The notes under the pieces are model-generated. The model saw only the letters and a program-made list of their open reading frames with translations, made no database searches and had not been told where the DNA came from. The translations under genes were made by a program, and so were the position numbers. Positions 48,571 through 57,651 of a stretch of 64,000 bases of DNA are shown here, piece by piece. Source of the stretch: Pseudomonadales bacterium (GTDB lineage Bacteria; Pseudomonadota; Gammaproteobacteria; Pseudomonadales; Azotimanducaceae). The stretch is taken from positions 62,001-126,000 of the forward strand of contig JANQOA010000368.1 of NCBI GenBank assembly GCA_028279305.1. The letters run 5' to 3'. Position 1 is the stretch's first letter. The number at the start of each line of letters is the position of its first letter.

Positions 48571-48607
48571 GGGACATTTTTTGCCACATTAGGGACATTT
48601 TTTGCCA
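48571..48607. promoter_or_regulatory. Two direct repeats 21 bp apart, likely AraC binding site
   Basis: GGGACATTTTTTGCCA occurs exactly at 48571-48586 and 48592-48607, a 21-bp period equal to two helical turns. The pair stands upstream of the AraC gene (start 48636) and faces the MpaB-like operon (start 48487). Tandem half-sites with this spacing are the normal target of AraC-type regulators. Confidence 0.7.
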
Positions 48608-48635
48608 AGATGAGTTGTCTACCAGGAGCATTGGC

Positions 48636-49673
48636 ATGGCTTTACAAGATCGGGAGCCGTTACTGTCAGCACCCGCATCGATAGCTGTCGGTTACTCCCG
48701 GCTAATCGCAAGAATTCTGCAACTGCAGGAAAAAAACCTCGATATTCTGCTAAAACACAGCGGTCTTACGGTTGCAGAGCTCATGGATGATGCAACTCTG
48801 CTCACTAATAACCAGCAGTTACAGATTGTCCGCAACGCTATGGCGTACTCAAACAACCCATCGCTGGGCTTGGTGATCGGACGCGCGCTGACGCCGCCGA
48901 CACATGGCCCTTTGGGTTTTCTCGCTAACAGCAGTCCGGATCTTGTAACCGCCATCCAGGACTTTCAAAGTTTTATACCCGGACGAATGAGCCTCATTCA
49001 AAGCCGAACCGAATACCGCGAAGGCAATCTGGATTGCTGTTTCGACGTGGACATCGACGGCCAACCAACCCTGTATCGATGTGTTGCTGAAGCCTTTTTT
49101 CTAGCGCTGATTTCTTTGATCGAGTTTGTCCTGGGTGAAAAATTCAAACAAGGCACCATGTGTTGCAACTATGCTAAGCCCGCTTACTTCGACGAATACA
49201 GGAAAAACATCCATTGCCCAATCGAGTTCGATGCACCGGCAAATAAAGTTGTTGTACCCGCGCATCTGTTGCTCACTGCAAATGCCTCTTCCGATGCTCA
49301 GAACTATAAATTTGCCTTAAGACAGTGTGAGCGGATGCTGAATGAACTGGAGGATAGCGAACACCGCTTGACGCAACGTGTAACGCGGCAACTGTTGTCA
49401 CACCCGCCGGGGACACTCCGCGAGGAAGATGTTGCGCGGGAGAATTTCATCAGCAAGCGTACGCTGGCTCGCAGATTGGATGCAGAAAACAGCTCATTCC
49501 GCGACCTGAGGGATCAGCTCTTGATGTCCCTTGCAACTGACTACCTGCGCGACACTGCGCTATCGGTGGAAGCCGTTGCCGTACTTCTAAACTATCACGA
49601 CAGCTCCAGTTTCCGCAGGGCCTTTAAGCGTTGGACGCAAATGACCCCGCAACAGTTTCGCGGGAGACTGTGA
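48636..49673 (+). CDS. AraC family transcriptional regulator (arabinose-binding-domain type)
   Basis: 345 residues from ATG 48636 with AGGAG at 48623-48627. The N-terminal domain (VGYSRLIARILQLQEKNLDILLKHSG ... THGPLGFLANSSPDL) matches the OruR/ArgR-like AraC group. The C-terminal double HTH reads VARENFISKRTLARRLDAENSSFRDLRD and LSVEAVAVLLNYHDSSSFRRAFKRW. It is divergent from the MpaB/FAD/COX-like operon and next to the tandem 21-bp repeats, so it is the likely activator of that operon. Confidence 0.93.
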   Translation: MALQDREPLLSAPASIAVGYSRLIARILQLQEKNLDILLKHSGLTVAELMDDATLLTNNQQLQIVRNAMAYSNNPSLGLVIGRALTPPTHGPLGFLANSSPDLVTAIQDFQSFIPGRMSLIQSRTEYREGNLDCCFDVDIDGQPTLYRCVAEAFFLALISLIEFVLGEKFKQGTMCCNYAKPAYFDEYRKNIHCPIEFDAPANKVVVPAHLLLTANASSDAQNYKFALRQCERMLNELEDSEHRLTQRVTRQLLSHPPGTLREEDVARENFISKRTLARRLDAENSSFRDLRDQLLMSLATDYLRDTALSVEAVAVLLNYHDSSSFRRAFKRWTQMTPQQFRGRL

Positions 49674-49735
49674 CGTCCCAGGCTCAATTCGCATTTGTTC
49701 CTATTGCGGCGGCTCTACGTTTCACTGATCTAGCG

Positions 49736-50293
49736 TCAGGGTTTGCCGTCATCACCGGGACGGCCGCTGGCATGATAGACGCATGTTGTTTCGTTTTCCG
49801 CAGAGCAATCTCTGACTATTGCCATTGAACGATCAATTTGCCACTTATCATTTTTGACAAAGAACAGGTGAAGATCCACAGTCAGCATGTAAGGCTCGAG
49901 ATCAAAACCGGGCTTCGGAGAAAATTTCAGGGTACCGTCGACAATTGCAAACGCCTTGTCGCCGTGGAAGAAGATTTCGACCGGAGTCATTCCAGCCTCC
50001 CGCGAATACTGACTGTTCCCGAAAAAAAACTGCAGTTCATCCAGCCTGTCTTGCCTGCCGCGGGTTGAAGTCACGACGCCATCCATACTTGCAGTCATGT
50101 TGACAAGGTCGGCACTGGTGTTAACCCGGTACTTCTCCAGGTCCCTTTCATTTATTGCCTGCACGATGCCCCTGATGTTGGCCCTGATCCCCTCTTCGTC
50201 GGCGGATTTGTCATCCGCATTTACAACCTGTGAATACACCAGCGCTGACGCAATCAAACCACCTAAAACACGTTTAGTGACATCTGTGACCAT
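49736..50293 (-). CDS. Exported SnoaL-like/DUF4440-type protein
   Basis: 185 residues with a signal peptide (MVTDVTKRVLGGLIASALVYSQVVNA; cleavage about residue 26). The mature domain begins DEEGIRANIRGIVQAINERDLEKYR and shows the NTF2-like fold (FFHGDKAFAIVDGTLKFSP, VKNDKWQIDRSMAIVRDC). The last portion contains a Cys pair that could form a disulfide. It is the last gene of the minus-strand set that begins at the TonB receptor. It may bind or isomerise a substrate in the periplasm. Confidence 0.8.
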   Translation of the reverse strand: MVTDVTKRVLGGLIASALVYSQVVNADDKSADEEGIRANIRGIVQAINERDLEKYRVNTSADLVNMTASMDGVVTSTRGRQDRLDELQFFFGNSQYSREAGMTPVEIFFHGDKAFAIVDGTLKFSPKPGFDLEPYMLTVDLHLFFVKNDKWQIDRSMAIVRDCSAENETTCVYHASGRPGDDGKP

Positions 50294-50455
50294 CTGCTTG
50301 CCCCTTCAATATCCGGTACGCGTCCACGAGTACTCATAGCTCAACGGCAGTAAGGAATTACCAGCCAAAATGATATACGGGCTGGAAAACCGATCCACTT
50401 CATATTGCGTATGCAGCCATTCAAAAAACGCATATTGTTCTTCTGCCCGGTTGGC

Positions 50456-51823
50456 TTATCGCTCCAACATATCCAGCATGTCGCTCGCGCTGACAAATTT
50501 AACCCGCGGCCGTCCACTCGCCACACCCCGCTCAAGCTCAATCTCGTCGATGCGGCACCAGTCCTGATACGTTACCGTATCCGGCTGCCGCGCGGCCAAC
50601 AGCGCCAGGATGCTCTCGGCCGAAGCTTCCGCCGGTTCAAGATGCCTTCCGGCTACAGCATCCTGCACCATCGCATCCACGGTTTCCCTGGCGTCGCTCT
50701 TATTGGTGCCTATTACGCCGCTGGGCCCGCGTTTGATCCATCCAGCTACATAAATACCCGGAATGGGTTCGCCGCTTGCTGCAACCACCCGGCCGCCTTT
50801 GTTGGGGCAGATACCAGCGCGGTCGTCGAACGGGATACCCGCCAACGGCACCCCCCGGTACCCCACCGAACGCAACACGATGTCAGCCGGCAGTGTCTCC
50901 TGCACCTCCGTTGCACGGGCGCGCAGGCTGCCGGACTGGTCCTGGTATGGCTCGTTCTTGATGATGCGCATGCTGCGTACATGGCCGGCCCGGTCGCCGA
51001 AGAGTTCGCCGGGAGAGGCGAAAAACCTTATGTTGAGCTGCTTGTGACGCCCTCTGGGCTGTCTTGATGCGAACTCGCGAATGATGGCCACATTTTTCTG
51101 CGCGTTTTTCTCATCTGCCGAGTCCAGCAATCGCTGACTGAGCGGGTCGAGCGTTGCATCCGCAGTGTCCACCACCACGTCAGTATTGTCGAGTTGGCCT
51201 AATTCCCGGATCTCCGCAGGCGTAAAGGCGGCCTGGGCCGGACCCCTTCGTCCCAACAGATATACTTTGTTGATTCGGCTTTGTTTCAGCGCAGCCAAAG
51301 CGTGGTCTGCTATGTCAGTTCTGGCAAGCTCCTCCGGCCGTTTGCACAGGATACGCGCGACGTCGATCGCCACATTGCCCAAGCCGATGACTACCGCGGT
51401 TTCTCCGCTCAGGTCGAACTGATGGTCCGCATAATCGGGGTGGCCGTTGTACCACGCCACAAAATCCGTGGCTGCGTGGCTGCCTGCAAGCTCTTCGCCG
51501 GGAATACCCAAAGAGCGGTCGCTCTGAGCACCCGTCGCAAAAACGATCTGATGGTAGCGCTGCTGCAAATCGTCCAGGTGTAAGTGCTTGCCGTACTCCA
51601 CGTTGCCGAAGAACCGGAAGGTCGACTGCTCGGCGCTGCGGGCATAGGCACGAGTGACGGTTTTGTCTTTCTGATGGTCCGGCGCCACGCCCGCACGTAC
51701 CAGCCCGAAGGGCGTAGGCAGACGTTCGAACATGTCTATCTCGACAGGCAGCTCACGGTGCTTGAGAAAACTGCTGACCACGTAGAAAGCGGCAGGCCCG
51801 GAGCCAATGATGGCAACCCGCAG
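50456..51823 (-). CDS. FprA-type ferredoxin-NADP reductase (adrenodoxin-reductase family), atypical start
   Basis: About 455 residues. The FAD loop VAIIGSGPAAFY lies upstream of the first GTG (51781). The frame is open back to TGA 51866-51868, with no ATG, GTG or TTG before the loop, so translation must start at a non-standard codon such as CTG 51823, or the start has been lost. The rest is canonical: ERLPTPFGLVRAGVAPDHQ, FFGNVEYGKH, VIGLGNVAIDVARIL (NADP loop) and GWIKRGPSGVIGTNK. The enzyme transfers electrons from NADPH to ferredoxins serving P450s and Rieske oxygenases, and could supply those in this window. No ferredoxin gene is seen. Confidence 0.85.
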   Translation of the reverse strand: MRVAIIGSGPAAFYVVSSFLKHRELPVEIDMFERLPTPFGLVRAGVAPDHQKDKTVTRAYARSAEQSTFRFFGNVEYGKHLHLDDLQQRYHQIVFATGAQSDRSLGIPGEELAGSHAATDFVAWYNGHPDYADHQFDLSGETAVVIGLGNVAIDVARILCKRPEELARTDIADHALAALKQSRINKVYLLGRRGPAQAAFTPAEIRELGQLDNTDVVVDTADATLDPLSQRLLDSADEKNAQKNVAIIREFASRQPRGRHKQLNIRFFASPGELFGDRAGHVRSMRIIKNEPYQDQSGSLRARATEVQETLPADIVLRSVGYRGVPLAGIPFDDRAGICPNKGGRVVAASGEPIPGIYVAGWIKRGPSGVIGTNKSDARETVDAMVQDAVAGRHLEPAEASAESILALLAARQPDTVTYQDWCRIDEIELERGVASGRPRVKFVSASDMLDMLER

Positions 51824-52018
51824 GAACGATGTGACTGGCTGGGTAACGGTCTGCGCCCTCGTTGATCAGCTACGCTGACTAATGTGATGGCTGAACATTA
51901 TAGACCGAGGCTAAGGCACTCGTCAGGTGTGCCTCTCAAGTCCGCCCGCCCCATTCAATTTGCGGCAAGCACGATGCCACATCTTGCTCGGAAGTTGTCA
52001 GCAACGTGACCGCTCCCT

Positions 52019-53212
52019 CTACGAATTCCGCAATGGACGAAATGCATGCCGGATGTCTTCGACCAGCAAATCCGGTTGTTCCGCCGGGGCGAAATGCCCC
52101 CCCGAATCGAACGAGTTTACATAGTGCAGGTTGTAATAATCTTCTACCCAGAACCTGGACTGCGACGTCCCGTCATGGTCAAAAAACGTGATCGCGGTGG
52201 GTGACTGCACAACCGGGTTCAATTGGTGCGCCGGCTCCCATGGGTGGTCTACCATCTCTGCGTAATAACGCGCTGCAGAAGCGTAACTTTCTGTTAACCA
52301 ATAGATCATCGCATTTGTGATCAAAAAGTCCTTGCTGAAACTGTCTTCCACATTGCCGTCATTGTGACTCCACCAGCGTCGTCGCTGCAGCAACCATGCG
52401 AGCATGCCAACGGGCGAATCGTTCAACGCATACGCAATAGTTTGCGGTTCATGGATATGAAGCTGCATGTGGGGGCTCTGCGGCCTGCTCCGGATAACCC
52501 CGGGCGCATGCAAATGAGGATTGGCCGGGAGTGTTGCCGGAGCCTTGAACCCCCAATCAGGCAGGGCTGTCGAATTCATTTCGGAAAACACTCCAAGCGG
52601 TATGGCACCGGTGAGATGGATTCCGCCGACAACATCTGCATACCTGTGCCCGAGTTCTCCAGTAATCAGGTTGCCCAGGTCACCACCATGAGCGAAAAAA
52701 CGTTCATAACCGAGCACTTCCGTCATGAGCTTCACCCACAGCCTGGCTGTACTGGAAAAGTTGATGCCCGTCTGTCTCAGGGGTGTGGAGAAACCAAATC
52801 CCGGCAATGAAGGTACAACAACATCAAAGGCATCAGCCGGATCGGCCCCGCAGGCAGCGGGGTCCGCCAGCGGTCTGATCAATTTCTGAAAATCCCAGAA
52901 TGTCCACGGCCAGCCGTGCGACAGAACAATGGGAAGCGGGGCCGGCCCTACTCCTTTCTCCAGGATGAAATGGACCGGAACCCCGCTGAGGTCGACTCTG
53001 AAATTGTGGAAGCCATTCATTTCCCGTTCAACAGAGCGCCAGTTGTAGTCCGCCAGCCAGTAATCGGTGATCTCTTCCAGGTATTTACGCTCAACCCCCA
53101 TCCGCCAGTCGTTGTTGGCGAAATCACCGGGAAGTCTTCTCGCCTTCAGGCGGCTCGAAAGATCATCCAACCGGTCTTCGGGGATGCCGATCCTGAACTT
53201 GTGTTTTTCCAT
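52019..53212 (-). CDS. Epoxide hydrolase (microsomal EPHX1-like)
   Basis: 397 residues. The N-terminal EHN domain (FRIGIPEDRLDDLSSRLKARRLP) is followed by the alpha/beta fold: HGWPWTFWDF (oxyanion), the Asp nucleophile in AHGGDLGNLITGELG, and the His near the end (FDSGGHFAPAEQPD). Typical length is 380-400. It opens epoxides to diols. It lies between the D-aminoacylase and the FprA-type reductase on the same strand, consistent with detoxifying epoxides made by the P450s. Confidence 0.94.
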   Translation of the reverse strand: MEKHKFRIGIPEDRLDDLSSRLKARRLPGDFANNDWRMGVERKYLEEITDYWLADYNWRSVEREMNGFHNFRVDLSGVPVHFILEKGVGPAPLPIVLSHGWPWTFWDFQKLIRPLADPAACGADPADAFDVVVPSLPGFGFSTPLRQTGINFSSTARLWVKLMTEVLGYERFFAHGGDLGNLITGELGHRYADVVGGIHLTGAIPLGVFSEMNSTALPDWGFKAPATLPANPHLHAPGVIRSRPQSPHMQLHIHEPQTIAYALNDSPVGMLAWLLQRRRWWSHNDGNVEDSFSKDFLITNAMIYWLTESYASAARYYAEMVDHPWEPAHQLNPVVQSPTAITFFDHDGTSQSRFWVEDYYNLHYVNSFDSGGHFAPAEQPDLLVEDIRHAFRPLRNS

Positions 53213-53296
53213 TAATTGCCGGGAATTGTTCCTGAAGCACGCTTATCGATCAGGCGTAACCCGGCCTTCCAAGAGGCTACATCACTTCTCACCCAC

Positions 53297-54994
53297 CTAG
53301 GTATCGCTGCTGCGCAACATACGTCCCGGCAGGGGTCCCTGATGCACGCCATCAACAAAGAGAACTTCACCGTTCACTACAGTTGTATGCACACCGGTGG
53401 CGTGCACCACAAGGCGGCGGGCGCCGCCGGGCATATCGGTCACGTATTCGGGGACATGATCTATGATGGTATCCGGATTGAACAGAACAAGATCAGCATG
53501 GTTACCCTGCATTATCCGCCCACGGCGGGATATCCCGAAGTGATCGGCGGGCAGGGATGTCAGTAGCCGTACTGCCTCTTCCAGCGATAATACCTGTTTC
53601 TCCCGTACCCAGTGGCCAAGCAGGTAAGATGAATACCCCGTATCGTTCAGAGAACCCACATGCGCACCACCATCAGATAAGCCGGGCATGAAGCGACCGT
53701 CATCAATCAGGTTACGGGTACCCTGCTCCTCAAAAGCAAGCATCGCGAAGCTGAAATCTGTGCTCAGTGCATCGTTGACCGCCAGGTCAAACCAGCAATC
53801 AATGCCAGACTTGTTCTGCTCTTTTGCGATATCTGCCAGGGATTTACCGCTTTCAGCCCATTTTCTGCTCATCTCTGAGCTGCCGTCCCTGATGCGTACA
53901 CGCTCATAAAACCGGTCAGAAATTTCGTTATGATCCAGGTCATGCTGAATGGCTGCGCGGAACTCAGGATCTTTGAACAGGGCGATTTGCTCCGCGAGCG
54001 GGCGGTCAAAAACCCTGTGGAACGTAGTGCAGAAACCAAGCAACTGCGGACTTTTCAGGTTGAAGTTTTGCGTAACGGGTTTCACCGGGAACTGCGGCAA
54101 CACCTTACCTGAATCCAACAGGTCACCCATTTTGCCGGCGCCTTTTTTATACGATTCCGGATCACGCGGGTGATTGATCATCGCGAGATAGGTAATGGGC
54201 CGGCCACTCCTCTCGCTGATGAAATTGAGCATGTCCAGGCTCTCATCCTCCAGGTTGCCGAGTTCCGGTTGATTAAAGGCGATCTCAGTCGTACCAAGAC
54301 CCTCCTCGCGCATGACATCACACAGCGCGCCAATTTCCCGTTTGTCCGCCAACCGACAGGATAACGGTCGGCCTCCGTAGCCAATGTGTCCATCAAAATA
54401 GGTCGTCGAAAATCCAAAGCCGCCTTCACGCAGCGATTGCCGATAGACTTGCTTCATTACCGTAATTTCGTCGTCTGTCGCGACTCGCTCCAGGCTCTCC
54501 TCGCCTATTGCTGTCTGGCGAATCGGTGTGAGCGGTACAAAACCCGCAACGTTGATGCCGACCCCCCGCGCCTGCATGACATCGAGGTATTCACCATAGG
54601 TCTCCCATTGCCATTCGAGCCCTGCGGCCATCGTCTCGTGCGGGATGTCCTCGACGTGAACCAGATCCCAGGTCGCCATCTCACGCATCTCCGGCGGCAG
54701 TGGTGCCACCCCAACCCCGCAGTTTCCCTGCACGACGGTAGTGACACCATGCCAGGGGCTGGACGTCAGCAAGGGATCCCAGGAAATCTGCGCATCGTAG
54801 TGGGTGTGGGGGTCAACAAAACCCGGCGCCAGTACGAGGCCTTCTGCATCGATACGTTTTTTGGCGTTCTCGCCGTTTGAACTTCCCTTTTGTATTTCGG
54901 TGATCGTTCCATCAGTGACCGCAACCGATCCCTGGAATTTTTCACTGCCCGTACCGTCGACAATGACGGCGTTTTCAATAATCAGATCATGCAC
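53297..54994 (-). CDS. Amidohydrolase of the D-aminoacylase (N-acyl-D-amino-acid deacylase) family
   Basis: 565 residues. LVLAPGFVDPHTHYDAQISW is the HxH zinc motif, ITYLAMINHPRD and the later GDGRFMPGLSDGGAHVGSL-like segment (SDGGAHVG) carry further ligands, and the C-terminal beta-domain has RGRIMQGNHADLVLFNPD. It belongs to the amidohydrolase_3 clan. Substrates are N-acyl amino acids or related amides. It starts 14 bp after the amidohydrolase at 55009 on the same strand. Confidence 0.92.
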   Translation of the reverse strand: MHDLIIENAVIVDGTGSEKFQGSVAVTDGTITEIQKGSSNGENAKKRIDAEGLVLAPGFVDPHTHYDAQISWDPLLTSSPWHGVTTVVQGNCGVGVAPLPPEMREMATWDLVHVEDIPHETMAAGLEWQWETYGEYLDVMQARGVGINVAGFVPLTPIRQTAIGEESLERVATDDEITVMKQVYRQSLREGGFGFSTTYFDGHIGYGGRPLSCRLADKREIGALCDVMREEGLGTTEIAFNQPELGNLEDESLDMLNFISERSGRPITYLAMINHPRDPESYKKGAGKMGDLLDSGKVLPQFPVKPVTQNFNLKSPQLLGFCTTFHRVFDRPLAEQIALFKDPEFRAAIQHDLDHNEISDRFYERVRIRDGSSEMSRKWAESGKSLADIAKEQNKSGIDCWFDLAVNDALSTDFSFAMLAFEEQGTRNLIDDGRFMPGLSDGGAHVGSLNDTGYSSYLLGHWVREKQVLSLEEAVRLLTSLPADHFGISRRGRIMQGNHADLVLFNPDTIIDHVPEYVTDMPGGARRLVVHATGVHTTVVNGEVLFVDGVHQGPLPGRMLRSSDT

Positions 54995-55008
54995 TGTCTG
55001 AACTCCCG

Positions 55009-56190
55009 CTAGTTCCTGTCTAGGTTGTAAACGCGCGCTGCATTGCCATGGAGCACTTTGCCGACGATGTCATCGGGCATGTTTCCGAGGGCTTGCGCTG
55101 CATATTCTCGTGGTGCCAGCGCCGGCGTGGCTGGTCCCGGTGACTGCGATGTCGGGTGAGGAAAGTCGGTTTCCCACATCATGTTGTCAGGATACTGCTG
55201 GAGGGCGTTCTCCAACATTGTTCCCTGTTCAAACCAGAAACACGCAAACATCTGACGTTTGAAATACTCTGATGGCAGCAGATCGTATTCCGGATGCTCG
55301 AGGGCAACCCGCGTGTTGCGCCATTGCCAGTCCATCGTTTCCAGTACCGTCGGCATGTAGCCGACGCCACTTTCAACCGAGACAAAATTGAGCTTTGGAA
55401 AGCGGTGCAGGACGCCGCCAAAAATCACATCACCGATGCCCTTGAGATTGCTCATGAAGCCCAGCGATGAAAAGTAGGCGAACATAGTTCTCTCACCCAT
55501 GCCAGTGGGATCGGCCAGCACATCCTGTGGATCCCAGTCACTGTCGCTGCCGACATGGAAATTGATGGCAACACCTGCATCCTGCGCCAGCGTCCACAAC
55601 GGATCCCAGTGGCTGTTATTCAGCGGCGGTTGCCCAAAAACCTGGGGCTGTGTTGGAAAAAGAATACCTTTGTGTCCGGCATCGATGCAGCGGGAGACTT
55701 CTTTCAGGGTCGCATCCAGATCCCAGAAAGGCAGTGCGGTAATCGGAAGAAGTCGACCCGGCGCTGCAGACGCAAACTCCGTTAGAAAGTCGTTATAGGC
55801 TTTGACACAGGATAGCTTCAGCTCCTCATCTTTCATTTTCAGAAAGACCTGGGAACCAAACCCGCCCACATTCGGGTAAATGACCTGCGCATGAATGCCA
55901 TCCTGGTCCATACGTGCAACCCGGGCTTTGGCATCGAACATCGACGGATCAATATCGTCAAAGGTTGCCGGAAATTCTACGGGTGGTGAGCCATCAAATC
56001 CCGCTATGGAGAATATACCCGGCCAGATTTGTGGTTTACCACCGACCAGCCACATATCCTTCCCATCAATCCGTTCCACCCGCGGTGCCAGGTCCCGGTG
56101 TTTTTTGGCAACCCGACTTGACCATAAGTCGGGTGGCTCTGTGACATGCGTATCAACGTCGATTGCGGCGTGCCGTTCAAACAGGTCCAT
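55009..56190 (-). CDS. Amidohydrolase_2 (ACMSD/decarboxylase-like) family protein
   Basis: 393 residues. The start AAIDVDTHVTEPPDLWSSRV has the metal motif, INFHVGSDSDWDPQ holds the second-site histidine, and MMWETDFPHPTSQSPG carries the final Asp. It shares family, size and motifs with the protein at 28503-29681. Such enzymes decarboxylate or hydrolyse ring-fission products. It heads the group that continues with the D-aminoacylase and the epoxide hydrolase, and is separated from the MFS gene by a 180-bp gap holding a hairpin. Confidence 0.92.
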   Translation of the reverse strand: MDLFERHAAIDVDTHVTEPPDLWSSRVAKKHRDLAPRVERIDGKDMWLVGGKPQIWPGIFSIAGFDGSPPVEFPATFDDIDPSMFDAKARVARMDQDGIHAQVIYPNVGGFGSQVFLKMKDEELKLSCVKAYNDFLTEFASAAPGRLLPITALPFWDLDATLKEVSRCIDAGHKGILFPTQPQVFGQPPLNNSHWDPLWTLAQDAGVAINFHVGSDSDWDPQDVLADPTGMGERTMFAYFSSLGFMSNLKGIGDVIFGGVLHRFPKLNFVSVESGVGYMPTVLETMDWQWRNTRVALEHPEYDLLPSEYFKRQMFACFWFEQGTMLENALQQYPDNMMWETDFPHPTSQSPGPATPALAPREYAAQALGNMPDDIVGKVLHGNAARVYNLDRN

Positions 56191-56333
56191 ATCCTTGCCC
56201 TCCGAGATTTTTCAGCAGATTCCTGGCTTAGAACTCTACTTTACAAAGCGCAAAATAGTCAATCTCGTTTCACTCTAAATAACTATTCGAGTAAATATTA
56301 TTTATATATGCGCAGAGTATAACTTATAATTGT

Positions 56334-56350
56334 GCTCATTTTGAATGAGC
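56334..56350. terminator. Hairpin downstream of the MFS gene
   Basis: GCTCATT (56334-56340), TTG loop, AATGAGC (56344-56350): a perfect 7-bp stem 20-36 bp beyond the MFS stop on the minus strand. AT-rich sequence follows in the transcribed direction. It is a probable terminator of the Lrp-MFS transcript, separating it from the amidohydrolase group. Confidence 0.5.
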
Positions 56351-56370
56351 GCACAGCGGCTCAAAGCGCT

Positions 56371-57642
56371 CTAATCGGCCACCAGATCTGCTTCAAGGTG
56401 TTTCCCGGCAAGATAGTAGTGCCAGGCACCCCACAGGTTTATGAAAGAGAAGATCAGCAAGCTGTAGCGGAGAGATTCATCACCGTAGCTGGTCCACAGC
56501 AGATCGCTGATGATGCCAACCAGTTGCGGACCCGCACCAACCCCGATGACGTTGACGATAAACAGGAGTATCGCGGCCGCAACTGCGCGCATCCTGAGCT
56601 TAACCAACCCCTGGGTTTGCGAGAATGTGGTGGCCATAAAAAAGTTGCCCAACATTATTGGAACGATCAGAAGAAGTAAGCTCGAAGTTGCGCTGGAAGC
56701 CAGGAAGACACCCGCCAGCAACGGCACGGCAGGTACAACGGAAAAAGCAACAATCCACAGGTACCAGCGCTTGTTCCATTGACCAAGCCGGTCAGCCAGA
56801 TAGCCGCCCAATACGATACCAATGCCACCCGGTATGCCCAGGATCAGTCCAAGATAAGTGCCAACTTCCACGGTGCTCATGCCATACGAGCGAATGAGGA
56901 AAGACGGGGCCCAGGTAACTACACCGGAGTAGACGAAGGTTAACAGCGAAGCACCAACCACCATGTGCCTGAATGTGGGTTTCCTCAAGAGAAAGGCGAA
57001 GGTAGAAGCAATAGATGGTTGTTCCCGGGTATCTGTACGCCGCTCTGCAAACCCCCTGGGTGGCTCCTTGAGTGTGAACCGGACAACCAGCGCCAGCAGC
57101 ACGCCAGGTACGCCAACAACAAAGAAGGCCATGCGCCAGCCGAATATCTCATTCAACCAGCCTCCTGCCATGAGACCAAATAGCATTCCGAGCGAGAGTC
57201 CCAGCGAATAAATGCCAAGGGCGGTGGCCCTTTTTTCCGGCGGAAAATAGTCCGCTATTATGGAGTGTGAAGGCGGACTGCAACCGGCTTCTCCCACCGC
57301 AACTCCGATGCGGGCGATCAACAGGTGCCAGAAATTCTGCGCAATTCCGCATAATGCGGTCATTAAGCTCCACACACTTAGCGCTATCGCGATCAGATTT
57401 CGACGGTTGCTTCCATCAGCGTATCTGGCGATGGGAATACCAAGCGTCGCGTAGAACAAAGCGAATGCAAACCCGGTTATCAGGCCAAGCGCACTATCGG
57501 ACAGCCCCAGATCCGCCTTAATCGGTTCCATCAGAATTGTGAGTATCTGACGGTCTATAAAGTTGAAGGTATAGACAACCAGGAGAAGCAAAAGCGCATA
57601 GTTGCGGACTCCAGTCGTAGACAAGGCTTCCCTTTCATTCAT
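56371..57642 (-). CDS. MFS transporter
   Basis: 423 residues with 12 hydrophobic helices. The signature GIPIARYADGSNRRNLIAIAL (loop 2-3 motif) and EAGCSPPSHSIIADYFPPEKR place it in the spinster-like/anion-cation symporter branch. A central charged loop (EPPRGFAERRTDTREQ) joins the halves. It begins 9 bp after the double AsnC regulator, so it is probably controlled by it. The substrate is likely an aromatic or amino-acid-derived acid; direction is not known. Confidence 0.92.
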   Translation of the reverse strand: MNEREALSTTGVRNYALLLLLVVYTFNFIDRQILTILMEPIKADLGLSDSALGLITGFAFALFYATLGIPIARYADGSNRRNLIAIALSVWSLMTALCGIAQNFWHLLIARIGVAVGEAGCSPPSHSIIADYFPPEKRATALGIYSLGLSLGMLFGLMAGGWLNEIFGWRMAFFVVGVPGVLLALVVRFTLKEPPRGFAERRTDTREQPSIASTFAFLLRKPTFRHMVVGASLLTFVYSGVVTWAPSFLIRSYGMSTVEVGTYLGLILGIPGGIGIVLGGYLADRLGQWNKRWYLWIVAFSVVPAVPLLAGVFLASSATSSLLLLIVPIMLGNFFMATTFSQTQGLVKLRMRAVAAAILLFIVNVIGVGAGPQLVGIISDLLWTSYGDESLRYSLLIFSFINLWGAWHYYLAGKHLEADLVAD

Positions 57643-57651
57643 CAGCGAGGA

